The notes under the pieces are model-generated. The model was not told where the DNA came from. It saw only the letters and a list, made by a program, of their open reading frames with translations, and made no database searches. The position numbers were made by a program, and so were the translations under genes. DNA of 6,064 nucleotides from Thermomicrobiales bacterium (GTDB taxonomy: Bacteria; Chloroflexota; Limnocylindria; Limnocylindrales; CSP1-4), in contig SPCO01000098.1 in NCBI GenBank assembly GCA_004525275.1, positions 1 to 6,064 of the forward strand, in the 5' to 3' direction. The first letter of the stretch is position 1. The number at the start of each line of letters is the position of its first letter. Shown here one piece after another: positions 1 through 6,064 of this stretch.

Positions 1-124
1 CTGCAAGCGCGAGATAGAGGTCGAGGTCGCCGGGGTCGTTGACCAGATCGAGATCGTACAGGCGCGCCAGCGCGCTGGCGGTCGCCGGATCCGGGCGCCC
101 GAGATCGGTCGGGTGGATGATCAG
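1..124 (-). CDS. Probable class I SAM-dependent methyltransferase, N-terminal fragment (runs off the left edge)
   Basis: Only the first 41 codons are visible, reading LIIHPTDLGRPDP, then an Ala-rich helix, then YDLDLVNDPGDLDLYLALA. A Tyr-Asp pair followed by an Asp-Pro-Gly-Asp-Leu-Asp stretch and a hydrophobic helix resembles the region just before the glycine-rich SAM motif (LELGxGTGR) of small class I methyltransferases. That motif itself would lie beyond the window, so the family call rests on resemblance alone. The frame has no ATG, GTG or TTG between about position 238 and the left edge. The best start is CTG at 124-122, which overlaps the upstream TGA stop as CTGA and would allow translational coupling. 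A GGGAGG at 131-126 lies only 1 nt before that CTG, and 7 nt before an ATC at 118. Start and substrate are both uncertain. Confidence 0.55.
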   Translation of the reverse strand, partial: MIIHPTDLGRPDPATASALARLYDLDLVNDPGDLDLYLALA

Positions 125-1170
125 GCCTCCCAGCGCACGCGCCCGCCGGCCTGGCGCTTGACGGCCAGCGCACTGATCGCCTCGAGAGCGGCCCGGTTCG
201 CGGCGCTGGCCGTGGTCTCGGCGTGGTCGTAGGGCGGGGAGACTTCGACGATGTCCATCCCGGCCAGGTCGACCGCTGCGACGATCTGGCGGATGGCCCG
301 CAGGACTTCACGGGTCAGCATGCCACCCGGCTCGGGCGTCCCGGTGCCGGGCGCCATCCCGGGATCGATGACGTCGATATCGAGCGACAGGTAGATCGAA
401 TCTGGTCCGTCAAGAGCTTCACCGATGGCATCGGCGACGACGGCCTCGGCGCCACGCTCCTCGATCTCGCGCATCAGGTGCCAGCGCAGGCCGTGCTCCT
501 CCATCCAGGCGAAGGTTTCCGGTGGCGGCCAGTAGCCGCGCAGGCCGACCTGCACGAAGTTCCGACCGTCGACGGCCCCCGACTCGATCAGCCGACGCAT
601 CGGCGATCCATGACTGGCCAGGACGCCCCAGGCATCGTTGGCCGTATCGGCATGGGCGTCAAAGTGGACGATCCCGATGCTGCCCGGTCGTCGGACCTCG
701 GCGACCGCCGTCGCCGATGGCCAGGTGATGGAGTGGTCGCCACCCAGCACGATCGGGATCGCGCCGGTCTGGGCGACCTCCAGGACCTTGCGGTAGATCA
801 TCGCGTGCGACCGCTCGGTCCAGGCTGGGACGATGTTGGCATCGCCCGCGTCGACGACCGTCAGAACCTCGAATGGCTCGACGTCAAGCTGCAGCGAGTA
901 GATCGAGCCGGATGTGTTCTGGGCTTCCCGGATCGCGCGTGGGCCAAACCGGGCGCCGGGTCGATGCGTGACGGCGTCATCGAATGGCGCTCCGATGATG
1001 GCGACGTCCACTCCTCGACGCCGGATCTCAGCAGGATCGGTCACCCAGGGCAGATTCAGGAAGGTCGTCGGCCCGACATAGGACGGCAGGTCCAGGTCGT
1101 CAAAAGTCTCGAACGGACCGTCCCAGCCGTTGCGCTGGGCAAAGCCGGCGTCGCCGGAGCGTTCAGCCAC
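121..1170 (-). CDS. Agmatinase/arginase-family ureohydrolase (speB-like)
   Basis: Manganese (or nickel) ureohydrolase that splits a guanidino compound into an amine and urea; agmatine to putrescine is the commonest activity. Every hallmark of the fold is present. Metal ligands are H146 (GGDHS), D171, H173 and D175 (DAHAD), and D264 and D266 (SLDIDVIDP). APGTGTPEPGG follows at 273-283. H187 and E309 (MDIVEVSPPYDH) align with E. coli SpeB H163 and E274. The 349 residues exceed SpeB (306), with about 40 extra at the N-terminus. The start is GTG (1170-1168), supported by GGGAGG 6 nt upstream. The family also contains guanidinobutyrases, guanidinopropionases and the cyanobacterial guanidine hydrolase, so the substrate is open. 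It lies 131 bp after the M20 amidohydrolase and overlaps the next gene by 4 bases. The family call is firm; agmatine as substrate is an inference. Confidence 0.93.
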   Translation of the reverse strand: MAERSGDAGFAQRNGWDGPFETFDDLDLPSYVGPTTFLNLPWVTDPAEIRRRGVDVAIIGAPFDDAVTHRPGARFGPRAIREAQNTSGSIYSLQLDVEPFEVLTVVDAGDANIVPAWTERSHAMIYRKVLEVAQTGAIPIVLGGDHSITWPSATAVAEVRRPGSIGIVHFDAHADTANDAWGVLASHGSPMRRLIESGAVDGRNFVQVGLRGYWPPPETFAWMEEHGLRWHLMREIEERGAEAVVADAIGEALDGPDSIYLSLDIDVIDPGMAPGTGTPEPGGMLTREVLRAIRQIVAAVDLAGMDIVEVSPPYDHAETTASAANRAALEAISALAVKRQAGGRVRWEA

Positions 1171-1176
1171 GCAAAG

Positions 1177-1182
1177 CCTCCC
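1177..1182 (-). promoter_or_regulatory. Shine-Dalgarno site of the ureohydrolase
   Basis: GGGAGG on the minus strand, followed by the 6-nt spacer CTTTGC and then GTG at 1170-1168. The strong match and ideal spacing fix a GTG start for the ureohydrolase. Confidence 0.8.
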
Positions 1183-1301
1183 GACACGGTCGCGGCGGCA
1201 CGTCGCTGCGACCTGGAGTCCGTCTCACTGGGGGACGCCGCCGGTTCGAAGCCAGTCGTCCAGCGGGACGCGCCATCATCGATGGTAGCACCGCGTCGAG
1301 G

Positions 1302-2504
1302 TCAGTCCGACTCGTGAAACGCACGCCAGGCCGCCGCGACGAGGTCGGGGTCCAGGAACAGATCCACGGCGGTCTGAGCGATGAGCGTCGCGGCCAGCAG
1401 CGTGGTCTCGTCAGCCTCGGGGGTTACCGCGGCATCGCGGAACAGGATCGAATGACCGGGCGTGCCTTCGGGCGCGATCGCGAGATCGGGGTGGATCGTC
1501 GGGCAGATCCAGCTCACATTGGCCATGTCGGTGGATCCCGCGTTTGGGTCGTCGCCCATGTCCTCGATGCCGTAGGCAGTCATGTTGGCCCGGAAGCGAT
1601 CGGCCAGGACGCGGTTGTTGCGCATCGTCCGGGCCCGACCGGTGTATTCGATCGTGACGGTCGTGTCCGTGGCCAGGGCGGCTGCCTCACACAGCTGCCG
1701 GAAACGATCGCGCATCAGCTCGTATTCGCCCTCGTCTTCGCTCCGGATCATGAACCAGGCGGCGGAGCGATGCGGGATGATGTTGGCGGCCGTGCCACCC
1801 TCGCGGATGATCCCGTGGACGCGGGCCGTCGGGCGAAGCTGCTGGCGCCACAGGCCGACGGAGGTGAACAGCAGGATGAGGGCGTCAAGCGCGTTCTTGC
1901 CCCGCCACGGGTCGGCCGAAGCGTGGGACTGCAGACCGCGGTAGACGACTTCCACGTCCTCTGACGCTAGTGGGTACGTCTCGACGTGCGAACGGTCGCA
2001 GGGGTGGTACAGGAGCGCCGCATCCAGACCCTCGAACAGGCCGTCGTCGATCATGATCTGCTTGCCGCTTCCGTATTCCTCCGCCGGCGTGCCCAGGAAC
2101 ACGATCTCGCCGGGGAGCCTGTCGGCCATGGCTGCCAGGCCGATCGCCGCGCCGACCCCGGAGGCCGCCATGGTGTTGTGGCCACAGCCATGGCCAAGAC
2201 CCGGAAGGGCGTCGTACTCGGCCAGGATCCCGATCCGAGGGCCGTCACCGACCAGCCCTCGACGGGTGGCGCGGATGGCCGTCTTCAGGCTGCCTGCCGG
2301 GTGCTCCACCTCGTAGCCATGCACCCCGAGGAGATCGGCGATCCGAGCGGCGGCCCGATGCTCTTCGAAGGCCGGCTCCGGATCCGCGTGGATCTGATGC
2401 GACAACTCGAGGATCTCCGCCCGGGCGGCTTCGATCGTCTCGGCGATCCGAAGCTTTGGCTCGGCAAACGGGGCAGCCGGAGGCAAGGTGGTCAGGGCGG
2501 ACAC
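1302..2504 (-). CDS. M20 peptidase-family amidohydrolase (AbgB/PM20D2-like)
   Basis: Metal-dependent cytosolic hydrolase of amide bonds. The subfamily includes p-aminobenzoyl-glutamate hydrolase, N-acyl amino acid hydrolases and PM20D2-type dipeptidases. The 400 residues are normal for the group. The catalytic core carries AEYDALPGLGHGCGHN at 95-110 (probable ligands C107 and H109), PAEE at 140-143 (E142 and E143), YHP with H167, and TPGHS with H351. The inserted dimerisation domain (about 185-290) contains QSHASADPWRGKNALDA, with the substrate-contacting His at 194. GSTDMANVSW at 323-332 is typical of the AbgB branch. I chose GTG at 2504 because AGGAG lies 5 nt before it. An in-frame GTG at 2564 would add 20 residues but has no ribosome site I could find, and the added stretch looks non-native. 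No signal peptide is visible. The ureohydrolase follows, which hints at related nitrogen catabolism. The exact substrate is unknown. Confidence 0.9.
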   Translation of the reverse strand: MSALTTLPPAAPFAEPKLRIAETIEAARAEILELSHQIHADPEPAFEEHRAAARIADLLGVHGYEVEHPAGSLKTAIRATRRGLVGDGPRIGILAEYDALPGLGHGCGHNTMAASGVGAAIGLAAMADRLPGEIVFLGTPAEEYGSGKQIMIDDGLFEGLDAALLYHPCDRSHVETYPLASEDVEVVYRGLQSHASADPWRGKNALDALILLFTSVGLWRQQLRPTARVHGIIREGGTAANIIPHRSAAWFMIRSEDEGEYELMRDRFRQLCEAAALATDTTVTIEYTGRARTMRNNRVLADRFRANMTAYGIEDMGDDPNAGSTDMANVSWICPTIHPDLAIAPEGTPGHSILFRDAAVTPEADETTLLAATLIAQTAVDLFLDPDLVAAAWRAFHESD

Positions 2505-2509
2505 GCGTT

Positions 2510-2514
2510 CTCCT
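2510..2514 (-). promoter_or_regulatory. Shine-Dalgarno site that decides the M20 start
   Basis: AGGAG on the minus strand, a 5-nt spacer (AACGC), then GTG at 2504-2502. It favours the 400-residue protein over the 420-residue form that would begin at 2564. Confidence 0.75.
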
Positions 2515-2577
2515 GATCGTACGGCGATGTTCGTCGCAAGCCTATCGGGTTTCGGCCGTGCCACCGGGGCGCAGTTC

Positions 2578-2958
2578 TCAGCGGTCGGCCGACAGGGTCG
2601 CTTCTGCGATCACGGCGAGGGCGATCATGAACAAGGCGATCGGCAATTCCAACAGGCCCTGCAGTCGCAGGACGATGAGGACCGCGACAACGATCCCGAC
2701 CCACGATGCGCGTCGGATCGCTCGGGCCCAGTCGCCCCGGTAGGCGATCTGACGGTGCCGTCCAAAGACCGTCAGCCACATGAGCGGGATCATCGTCAGC
2801 GCGACGGCGAGCCCGATCAGGACAGCCCCGACGACACCCGCGCCGGGGTCCGTGACCGGATCCCGAGTGGTCAGCACAAGCCCGACGAGGAGCCAGACCA
2901 CGGCCGCAGCCGCGAAGATCGCCAGGTTCGCGGTCCGGTCGCGCACGTCCATGACCAT
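2578..2958 (-). CDS. Small four-helix integral membrane protein of unknown function
   Basis: I do not recognise a named family. The 126 residues form four hydrophobic segments, at about 11-30, 40-64, 84-100 and 103-122. A basic loop (RHRQIAYRGDWARAIRR, 67-83) joins helices 2 and 3, and the N-terminus is also charged. By the positive-inside rule both termini and this loop face the cytoplasm. No catalytic motif, cysteine pair or signal peptidase site is visible. The start could be ATG at 2958 or ATG at 2952; neither has a close Shine-Dalgarno, and GGAAG lies 12 nt before the first. TAGACT ends 2 nt before the first ATG and 8 nt before the second, so a leaderless transcript from the second is conceivable, though its -35 match is poor. 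The gene sits 57 bp after the helicase-nuclease and 73 bp before the M20 gene. Coding status is supported by clear membrane periodicity and matching codon use. Confidence 0.78.
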   Translation of the reverse strand: MVMDVRDRTANLAIFAAAAVVWLLVGLVLTTRDPVTDPGAGVVGAVLIGLAVALTMIPLMWLTVFGRHRQIAYRGDWARAIRRASWVGIVVAVLIVLRLQGLLELPIALFMIALAVIAEATLSADR

Positions 2959-2983
2959 CGAGTCTAGGGGCTTCCGAGCCGCA

Positions 2984-2999
2984 GGTCGTGGCCACGACC
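2984..2999. repeat. Perfect 16-bp palindrome in the gap between helicase-nuclease and membrane protein
   Basis: GGTCGTGGCCACGACC reads the same on both strands. It lies between the helicase stop (3016) and the membrane-protein start (2958). As RNA it could form a 6-bp stem with a GGCC loop, but no T-run follows, so it is not a classical intrinsic terminator. As DNA it has the shape of a dimeric-repressor site, centred about 33 bp before the first ATG. Either role is an inference. Confidence 0.5.
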
Positions 3000-3015
3000 A
3001 GATGATGACCCTCGG

Positions 3016-6000
3016 CTATCGGACCGCGCGCGATGGGCAGATGTCGCGATACGCGCAGTACGAGCACGCCAGGAAATCGGGTTTGGGTGCGTAGTCGCGG
3101 GCACGCATGCCAGCTGCCGCGAGTGCGATCTTGTCCCGAGCCTTGGTCAATCGTTTTGGGTCCACGGCGACCTCACCAACGAGCCCGGACCCGAGGAAGT
3201 GCAGGGCCAGGGTGTCGGGCAAGCGCCCGGTCAGTGCCTCGTAGCCCATGGCGTAGATCTGAAGTTGCAGGGACTCGCGAGCACGCGAGCGCGCCTTGGC
3301 CGGGTCCCGCACGTCCGACGACTTGTAGTCCGTGATGGTCACTCGCTCGCGACCCAGGATGTCCAGCGTGGGCGACACGACATCTGCGCTCGCCGCAACC
3401 GCGCCAGGCATGGCCGCTGCGGCGAGCGCAGACGCGTGGTCCCGCTCGCCATCGGCGAGCGGGACGACATCGACGCGATCCCAACGGCCGCGGACGCGAT
3501 CGCCGCCGAGCATGAAGCTGAATTCGCGCTCGACGTAGGTCGGGATCACCGAGTCCGGCTGGAGCTGCATCTCGCGGAATCTGCGCAGCGCCGCACGTCC
3601 GGCGACGAGCCTGGCGTCCTCGTGATCGCGGCTGACAAAACCCTCATTCGACCAAGCCTCGTCGAACACCTCATCGAGCTCCGACTCGCTCATAACGTGG
3701 CCCTTGGCGTGGCGATTGTGAAAGAGCTGAACGGCCTTGTGCAGTGCCGCGCCATACACGATCGCGTGATGCGGAGCCAGCGGGACACGGAGAACGTGGG
3801 CGTACTTGTATTTCAATGGACAGGTCAGGTAGTCATCGATCTGGTAGTAGCTGAGCGTGAGCGGCTCCCTGATCGGACCCGCAGGTACCGGGGCGGTCGA
3901 TGCGCCCGCCCCGAAGGTCGCCAGGCTTTCCTGTGGCGTCGATCGTCGGGCGCCGGAACCCGGTGTTTCCGAGTCCGCCGAGAGATCAAGGGCCTCGAGG
4001 ACGAACGGCGAGACGCGCCGAGCTCGCGCTCCGCCGTAGTCCGCCGCGTGGGACAGGATCAGCTCGTCGCGCGCCCGGGTCATCGCGACGTAACAGAGGC
4101 GACGTTCCTCGGCGAGCGCGTCCTTGGGACTCGGCGGCAAGCCACGGCCGAGCCCTGCCGGGATGCCCAATGGCTCACCCCGCCCGCTCGATGGGAATCG
4201 CCCGGCGACCATGCCCGGCAGAAAGACAACAGGAAATTCCAGACCCTTGGCCTTGTGGATGGTCAGGACGGCGACCGCATCGGCGTCGGGGTCGAGCTCC
4301 GCGGTGGCCGGGTCATCTCCGGCCTCGATGAGCGTGGCCAGGTGTGGCGCGACGAAGGCCACCCGGTCGTCAGCGAGCACCGCGGATTGCGACCGAACGA
4401 TCTCGAAGAAGCGCGCGATGTTCTGGAGTTGCTCCTCGGCGGCCGGCGTGTCCGTGTCGACGAGCTGGCTGAGGATCCCACTCTGACGCAGGAACTGATA
4501 GAGGAGCACGCCGGCCGGTTGCTCGTGCGCTTCCGACGCGTACGCGGTCAGGTCTGCCACGAGCTTGCGCACGGATGCCCGCGTCGCAGCATCGACGCGC
4601 AGGATGCCGGGTTGACGGTCGAGTTCCTCCAGGACCATCCAGATGGACCTATTTCGTCGCCGGGCCATGTTGACGATGGCGGTCAGATCCGGGCCACCGA
4701 GCCGGTAGGCGTCCGATGTGCAGAGCGCGTACAGGTCCACGCTCGATTCGAGGTCTGCCGCGACGCGCAGGAATGCAAGCAGTTGCCGCACTTCAGGCCG
4801 TGCATAGAGGCCCGACGTGCCCGAGAACCGCCAGGGCACCCCTGCCATGTTGAGCGCCCGCAGGATCGGGTCCGCGTGGCCGTTGGCTCGAACCAGGATC
4901 GCGTGATCCCGGGGCGTCGCTCCAGCATCGATGCGGCGCGCGATCTCACCCGCGATCCAGTCCGCCTCGTCAGCAGCCGACGCGAAGACCTCCAGGGCGA
5001 CCGGCGCAGCGGTCGGCGAGATCCGTTGGGCGCGCAGCTGTTTGACGACCCCGGTGCGCACCCCGAGCCGATCCGGATCGTTGAAGCGGATCAACCGGTA
5101 GGCCGCGTCCAGGATCGGTCCCAGCGACCGATAGTTGCGTCGCAGGACGACGGCCCGGGCACCGACGTAGCGATCCTGAAACGCCAGGATGTTGTCCACC
5201 GCCGCGCCCCGGAACGCGTAGATCGCCTGGTCGTCATCGCCGACGACGGTCACGTTGCGGTGCTCGTCGACCAGCGCAGCGACAAGCTCCGCCTGCGCCC
5301 GATTGGTGTCCTGGAACTCGTCCACCAGCAAGTACCGGAAGCGGCCGGCGATCTCCGCTCGAGCGGCCGGCGAGGTCCGGACCAGTCGAAGCGCGAGTGC
5401 CACCTGGTCGCCGAAGTCGATGCAGCCGTTCGCGCCAAGGAGCGCCTGGTACGTAGCGTAGGCCCGTGCGAGTTCGCCCTGCTGTCGAGCCGTCTCCGTG
5501 GCTGCCCCCATGACGTCCGAGCCGTCGATGGACTCGGTCAGGGCTCGCGCCTCGGTCGCCAGACGATCGGCGTGGGCGAGGAAGTCCTCGGGTGCGATGT
5601 CCTCGTCCTTGCAGCGACTGAACAACGTCGCCAGTGCCGACAGGAATCGGGTCGGGTCGCCAAGCGGACGGTAGACGTCCAGATCGAATTCGAAAAGGTG
5701 CTCGCGCAGGAAGATGACGACCTCGGCCCGGGTCAGGGTCCGGACATCCGTCGGCAGCCCGAGTTCAAGGGCGTATTCCCGGATGAGCCGGTCGCCAAAG
5801 GCGTGAAACGTGGAGATCGCCGTGTCCGTATAGCCGTACGGCACGAGCTGGTCTACCCGGACCGCCATTTCCTCGGCAGCCTTGTCCGTGAAGGTCAGGG
5901 CCAGGATCTCCGAGGGCTTCGCCCGGCGCGTCGCGATGAGCCACGCGATCCTTCGCGTGATGACCTGGGTCTTGCCGGTGCCTGCGCCGGCGATCACCAA

Positions 6001-6064
6001 TAGCGGGCCGGTCCCGTGGGTGACGGCCCGGAGCTGATCCGGGTTGAGGCCGCCGAGGAGCGCA
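3016..6064 (-). CDS. UvrD/PcrA-family (SF1A) helicase fused to a RecB/AddB-type Fe-S nuclease; 5' end beyond the right edge
   Basis: ATP-driven 3'-5' DNA translocase with a C-terminal nuclease, the architecture of AddA/RecB/AdnB-type double-strand-break resection enzymes. Numbering the 1015 visible residues from the right edge, helicase motifs run in order: Q motif LNPDQ (6-10), Walker A GAGTGKT (26-32), Ia (55-69), STFHAFG (84-90), II LLVDEFQDTN (245-254), III GDDDQAIYAFRG (275-286), IV RRNYRS (308-313), V VLTIHKAKGLEF (599-610) and VI YVAMTRARDEL (658-668). A linker rich in Ser, Gly, Ala and Pro (about 692-732) leads to a PD-(D/E)XK domain with H775, D862 (RWDRVD), D912 and K914 (TDYKSS), and QLQIYA (933-938). 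C748 plus a CX2CX5C set (C1000, C1003, C1009) matches the AddB-type Fe-S cluster. The frame is open to the edge, so the start is outside; few residues are probably missing. An Ala-rich insertion splits the nuclease motifs. Any partner subunit gene would have to lie outside. Confidence 0.93.
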   Translation of the reverse strand, partial: ALLGGLNPDQLRAVTHGTGPLLVIAGAGTGKTQVITRRIAWLIATRRAKPSEILALTFTDKAAEEMAVRVDQLVPYGYTDTAISTFHAFGDRLIREYALELGLPTDVRTLTRAEVVIFLREHLFEFDLDVYRPLGDPTRFLSALATLFSRCKDEDIAPEDFLAHADRLATEARALTESIDGSDVMGAATETARQQGELARAYATYQALLGANGCIDFGDQVALALRLVRTSPAARAEIAGRFRYLLVDEFQDTNRAQAELVAALVDEHRNVTVVGDDDQAIYAFRGAAVDNILAFQDRYVGARAVVLRRNYRSLGPILDAAYRLIRFNDPDRLGVRTGVVKQLRAQRISPTAAPVALEVFASAADEADWIAGEIARRIDAGATPRDHAILVRANGHADPILRALNMAGVPWRFSGTSGLYARPEVRQLLAFLRVAADLESSVDLYALCTSDAYRLGGPDLTAIVNMARRRNRSIWMVLEELDRQPGILRVDAATRASVRKLVADLTAYASEAHEQPAGVLLYQFLRQSGILSQLVDTDTPAAEEQLQNIARFFEIVRSQSAVLADDRVAFVAPHLATLIEAGDDPATAELDPDADAVAVLTIHKAKGLEFPVVFLPGMVAGRFPSSGRGEPLGIPAGLGRGLPPSPKDALAEERRLCYVAMTRARDELILSHAADYGGARARRVSPFVLEALDLSADSETPGSGARRSTPQESLATFGAGASTAPVPAGPIREPLTLSYYQIDDYLTCPLKYKYAHVLRVPLAPHHAIVYGAALHKAVQLFHNRHAKGHVMSESELDEVFDEAWSNEGFVSRDHEDARLVAGRAALRRFREMQLQPDSVIPTYVEREFSFMLGGDRVRGRWDRVDVVPLADGERDHASALAAAAMPGAVAASADVVSPTLDILGRERVTITDYKSSDVRDPAKARSRARESLQLQIYAMGYEALTGRLPDTLALHFLGSGLVGEVAVDPKRLTKARDKIALAAAGMRARDYAPKPDFLACSYCAYRDICPSRAVR
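3383..3432. repeat. Perfect 15-bp inverted repeat inside the nuclease domain
   Basis: The arms are 3383-3397 (TCTGCGCTCGCCGCA) and 3418-3432 (TGCGGCGAGCGCAGA), separated by 20 nt. The spacer itself contains GCCA-GGCA-TGGC, a small nested hairpin. The repeat lies wholly inside the helicase-nuclease reading frame and encodes an Ala-rich stretch between the catalytic motifs DRVD and DYK. Confidence 0.85.
3439..3465. repeat. Perfect 12-bp inverted repeat with 3-nt loop inside the nuclease domain
   Basis: The arms are 3439-3450 (GTCCCGCTCGCC) and 3454-3465 (GGCGAGCGGGAC) around the triplet ATC. It lies 6 bp from the 15-bp inverted repeat and shares the core GCTCGCC/GGCGAGC with it. In the mRNA it would form a very stable GC-rich hairpin within the coding sequence. 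Confidence 0.85.

Noticed and set aside
65..80. Perfect 16-bp palindrome CGCCAGCGCGCTGGCG in the methyltransferase fragment
   Set aside because: Made only of Ala, Leu, Ser and Arg codons in GC-biased coding DNA, with no insertion or neighbouring repeat; most likely chance.
1243..1255. GGTTCGAAGCC, resembling a tRNA T-loop, in the gap before the ureohydrolase
   Set aside because: No acceptor stem, D-arm or anticodon arm can be drawn around it.
1273..1285. Short hairpin CCATC-ATC-GATGG after the M20 stop, considered as a terminator
   Set aside because: Only 5 bp, AT-containing stem and no T-run on the transcribed strand.
1171..1301. Possible guanidine-type riboswitch upstream of the ureohydrolase
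   Set aside because: I looked for paired ACGR-loop hairpins and ykkC-like conserved blocks. The only ACGG (in GAGACGGACTC) has a 3-bp stem and no second hairpin.
223..1317. Plus-strand open frame of 364 codons antisense to the ureohydrolase
   Set aside because: No recognisable motif; the opposite strand carries an intact ureohydrolase with all metal ligands.
2492..3067. Minus-strand frame of 191 codons spanning the membrane-protein gene and the intergenic gaps
   Set aside because: It overlaps the helicase end, both gaps and the membrane gene in another frame, and reads as Arg/Pro/Gly-rich sequence without membrane periodicity. The four-helix frame is the better gene.
5341..5373. 11-bp direct repeat GCGGCCGGCGA (5341 and 5363) flanking the palindrome CCGCTCGAGCGG
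   Set aside because: Lies in conserved helicase coding sequence just before motif II, and is explained by Ala/Gly/Arg codons.
3199..6003. Very long plus-strand open frame (934 codons) antisense to the helicase-nuclease
   Set aside because: The translation is rich in Arg, Asp, Gly and Val with no domain, and lies fully opposite a gene with all its motifs intact. It is the usual antisense shadow in high-GC DNA.

Overview
The window looks like ordinary chromosomal DNA from a high-G+C bacterium. All five genes lie on the minus strand with strongly G/C-ending codons. The mix suggests a Chloroflexota lineage of the Limnocylindria/Ellin6529 kind, or failing that an actinobacterium: a UvrD-type helicase fused to a RecB/AddB-type nuclease, a small four-helix membrane protein, an AbgB-like M20 amidohydrolase, an arginase-family hydrolase and a probable small methyltransferase. 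That assignment is an inference from protein style and composition; there is no rRNA or other marker.

Layout in transcription order, right to left. (1) 6064-3016: a nearly complete helicase-nuclease whose first residues lie beyond the right edge. (2) 2958-2578: an unrecognised membrane protein, after a 57-bp gap that holds a perfect 16-bp palindrome. (3) 2504-1302: an M20 peptidase-family amidohydrolase, whose GTG start is fixed by an AGGAG site. (4) 1170-121: an agmatinase/arginase-family ureohydrolase with a GTG start behind GGGAGG. (5) 124 to the left edge: the first 41 residues of a probable SAM-dependent methyltransferase, overlapping the ureohydrolase stop and lacking any ATG, GTG or TTG start.

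The gaps are short (57, 73 and 131 bp, then a 4-base overlap) and no convincing promoter or intrinsic terminator was found, so one polycistronic unit or two are both possible. The helicase-nuclease belongs to DNA double-strand-break processing. The M20 enzyme and ureohydrolase could act in sequence on N-acylated or guanidino nitrogen compounds, releasing an amine and then urea, but the substrates cannot be read from the sequence.

No mobile element, CRISPR array, RNA gene or defence island was found. The most unusual signal is a pair of adjacent perfect inverted repeats (15-bp and 12-bp arms, 3383-3465) lying in frame inside the nuclease domain. They code for an Ala-rich insertion between two catalytic motifs.
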